Assembly: GCA_021779335.1 (NCBI GenBank)
Contig: JAJYAW010000154.1
Span: forward strand, 1 to 6,830
Source: Myxococcales bacterium
Lineage (GTDB): Bacteria > Myxococcota > Myxococcia > Myxococcales > Anaeromyxobacteraceae
Direction: 5' to 3'
DNA: 6,830 nucleotides
Numbering within the stretch: position 1 is the stretch's first letter; each line of letters opens with the position of its first letter. Positions 6,709 to 6,830 of the stretch are shown here, in pieces. Under the pieces are notes generated by a model. It searched no databases and was not told where the DNA came from. It worked only from the letters and a program-made list of their open reading frames with translations. A program made the translations under genes and the position numbers.

Positions 6709-6830
6709 TTACACCGATCCGCGCAGGCAGGTCAGCCCCGCCTCGCGGGCCGCCTCGAGGAGCCAGGCGCGCAGCGCCGCGCGGTGGGCGCGCCGGCTCT
6801 CGCCCTGCCGGCGCGGGCCGGCGAGGAGCC
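6709..6830 (-). CDS. 3' end of an unrecognised gene (partial)
   Basis: An open minus-strand frame enters from the right edge and stops at TAA (6711-6709), giving about 40 C-terminal residues: Arg-rich GPRRQGESRRAHRAALRA, then a probable helix WLLEAAREAGL, ending TCLRGSV. Third positions are almost all G or C, as in the real genes here. Only 13 bp separate it from the start of the AAA+ ATPase gene, and the ATPase's AAGG ribosome site overlaps its TAA, which supports one operon with coupled translation. The fragment is too short to identify a family. Confidence 0.6.
   Translation of the reverse strand, partial: LLAGPRRQGESRRAHRAALRAWLLEAAREAGLTCLRGSV

Overview
The window is very GC-rich bacterial DNA (about 70% GC by eye, third codon positions almost all G or C). 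The gene content and protein sequences look like a myxobacterium (Myxococcota), most plausibly an Anaeromyxobacter-like organism. This rests on protein style and GC content, since no rRNA or other taxonomic marker is present. I see no mobile element, CRISPR array, tRNA or rRNA. This is mainly a housekeeping region with a few poorly understood genes and one notable regulatory region.

Layout, left to right. (1) 1-152: no gene; it holds a strong intrinsic terminator for the leftward groESL operon. (2) 153-2150, minus strand: groES then groEL, the chaperonin operon. (3) 2151-2506: the divergent control region. It carries a sigma70-type promoter for groES, a perfect 11-bp-arm inverted repeat with a 9-nt spacer at the expected transcription start, and three weaker repeats of the same 29-nt format. 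The geometry (9-bp arms, N9 spacer) is that of the HrcA operator CIRCE, but the arm sequence differs at three symmetric positions. (4) 2507-3765, plus strand: two unrecognised genes whose stop and start codons overlap (TGATG), so they are probably translationally coupled. (5) 3768-4034, minus: rpoZ (RNA polymerase omega), convergent with the pair and 2 bp away, with its own candidate promoter. (6) 4202-5380, plus: a monofunctional aspartate kinase whose C-terminal ACT region has lost the usual lysine/threonine effector signatures. (7) 5381-5655: non-coding, with several short palindromes and a candidate sigma54 promoter. (8) 5656-5805, plus: a 49-residue protein with one C-terminal membrane segment. 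(9) 5820-6695, minus: a DnaC/IstB-like AAA+ ATPase with a duplicated N-terminal zinc-ribbon-like motif. (10) 6709-6830, minus: the 3' end of another gene just upstream of it, probably in the same operon.

How the genes fit together: GroES and GroEL form one folding machine, and the candidate operators suggest repression by HrcA or a similar regulator. The unknown gene pair shares this control region, so co-regulation with the chaperonin is possible but not shown. rpoZ, the aspartate kinase and the helicase-loader-like ATPase have no evident functional link to each other. The strongest candidate for something undescribed is the diverged CIRCE-like operator array between groESL and the coupled unknown pair.
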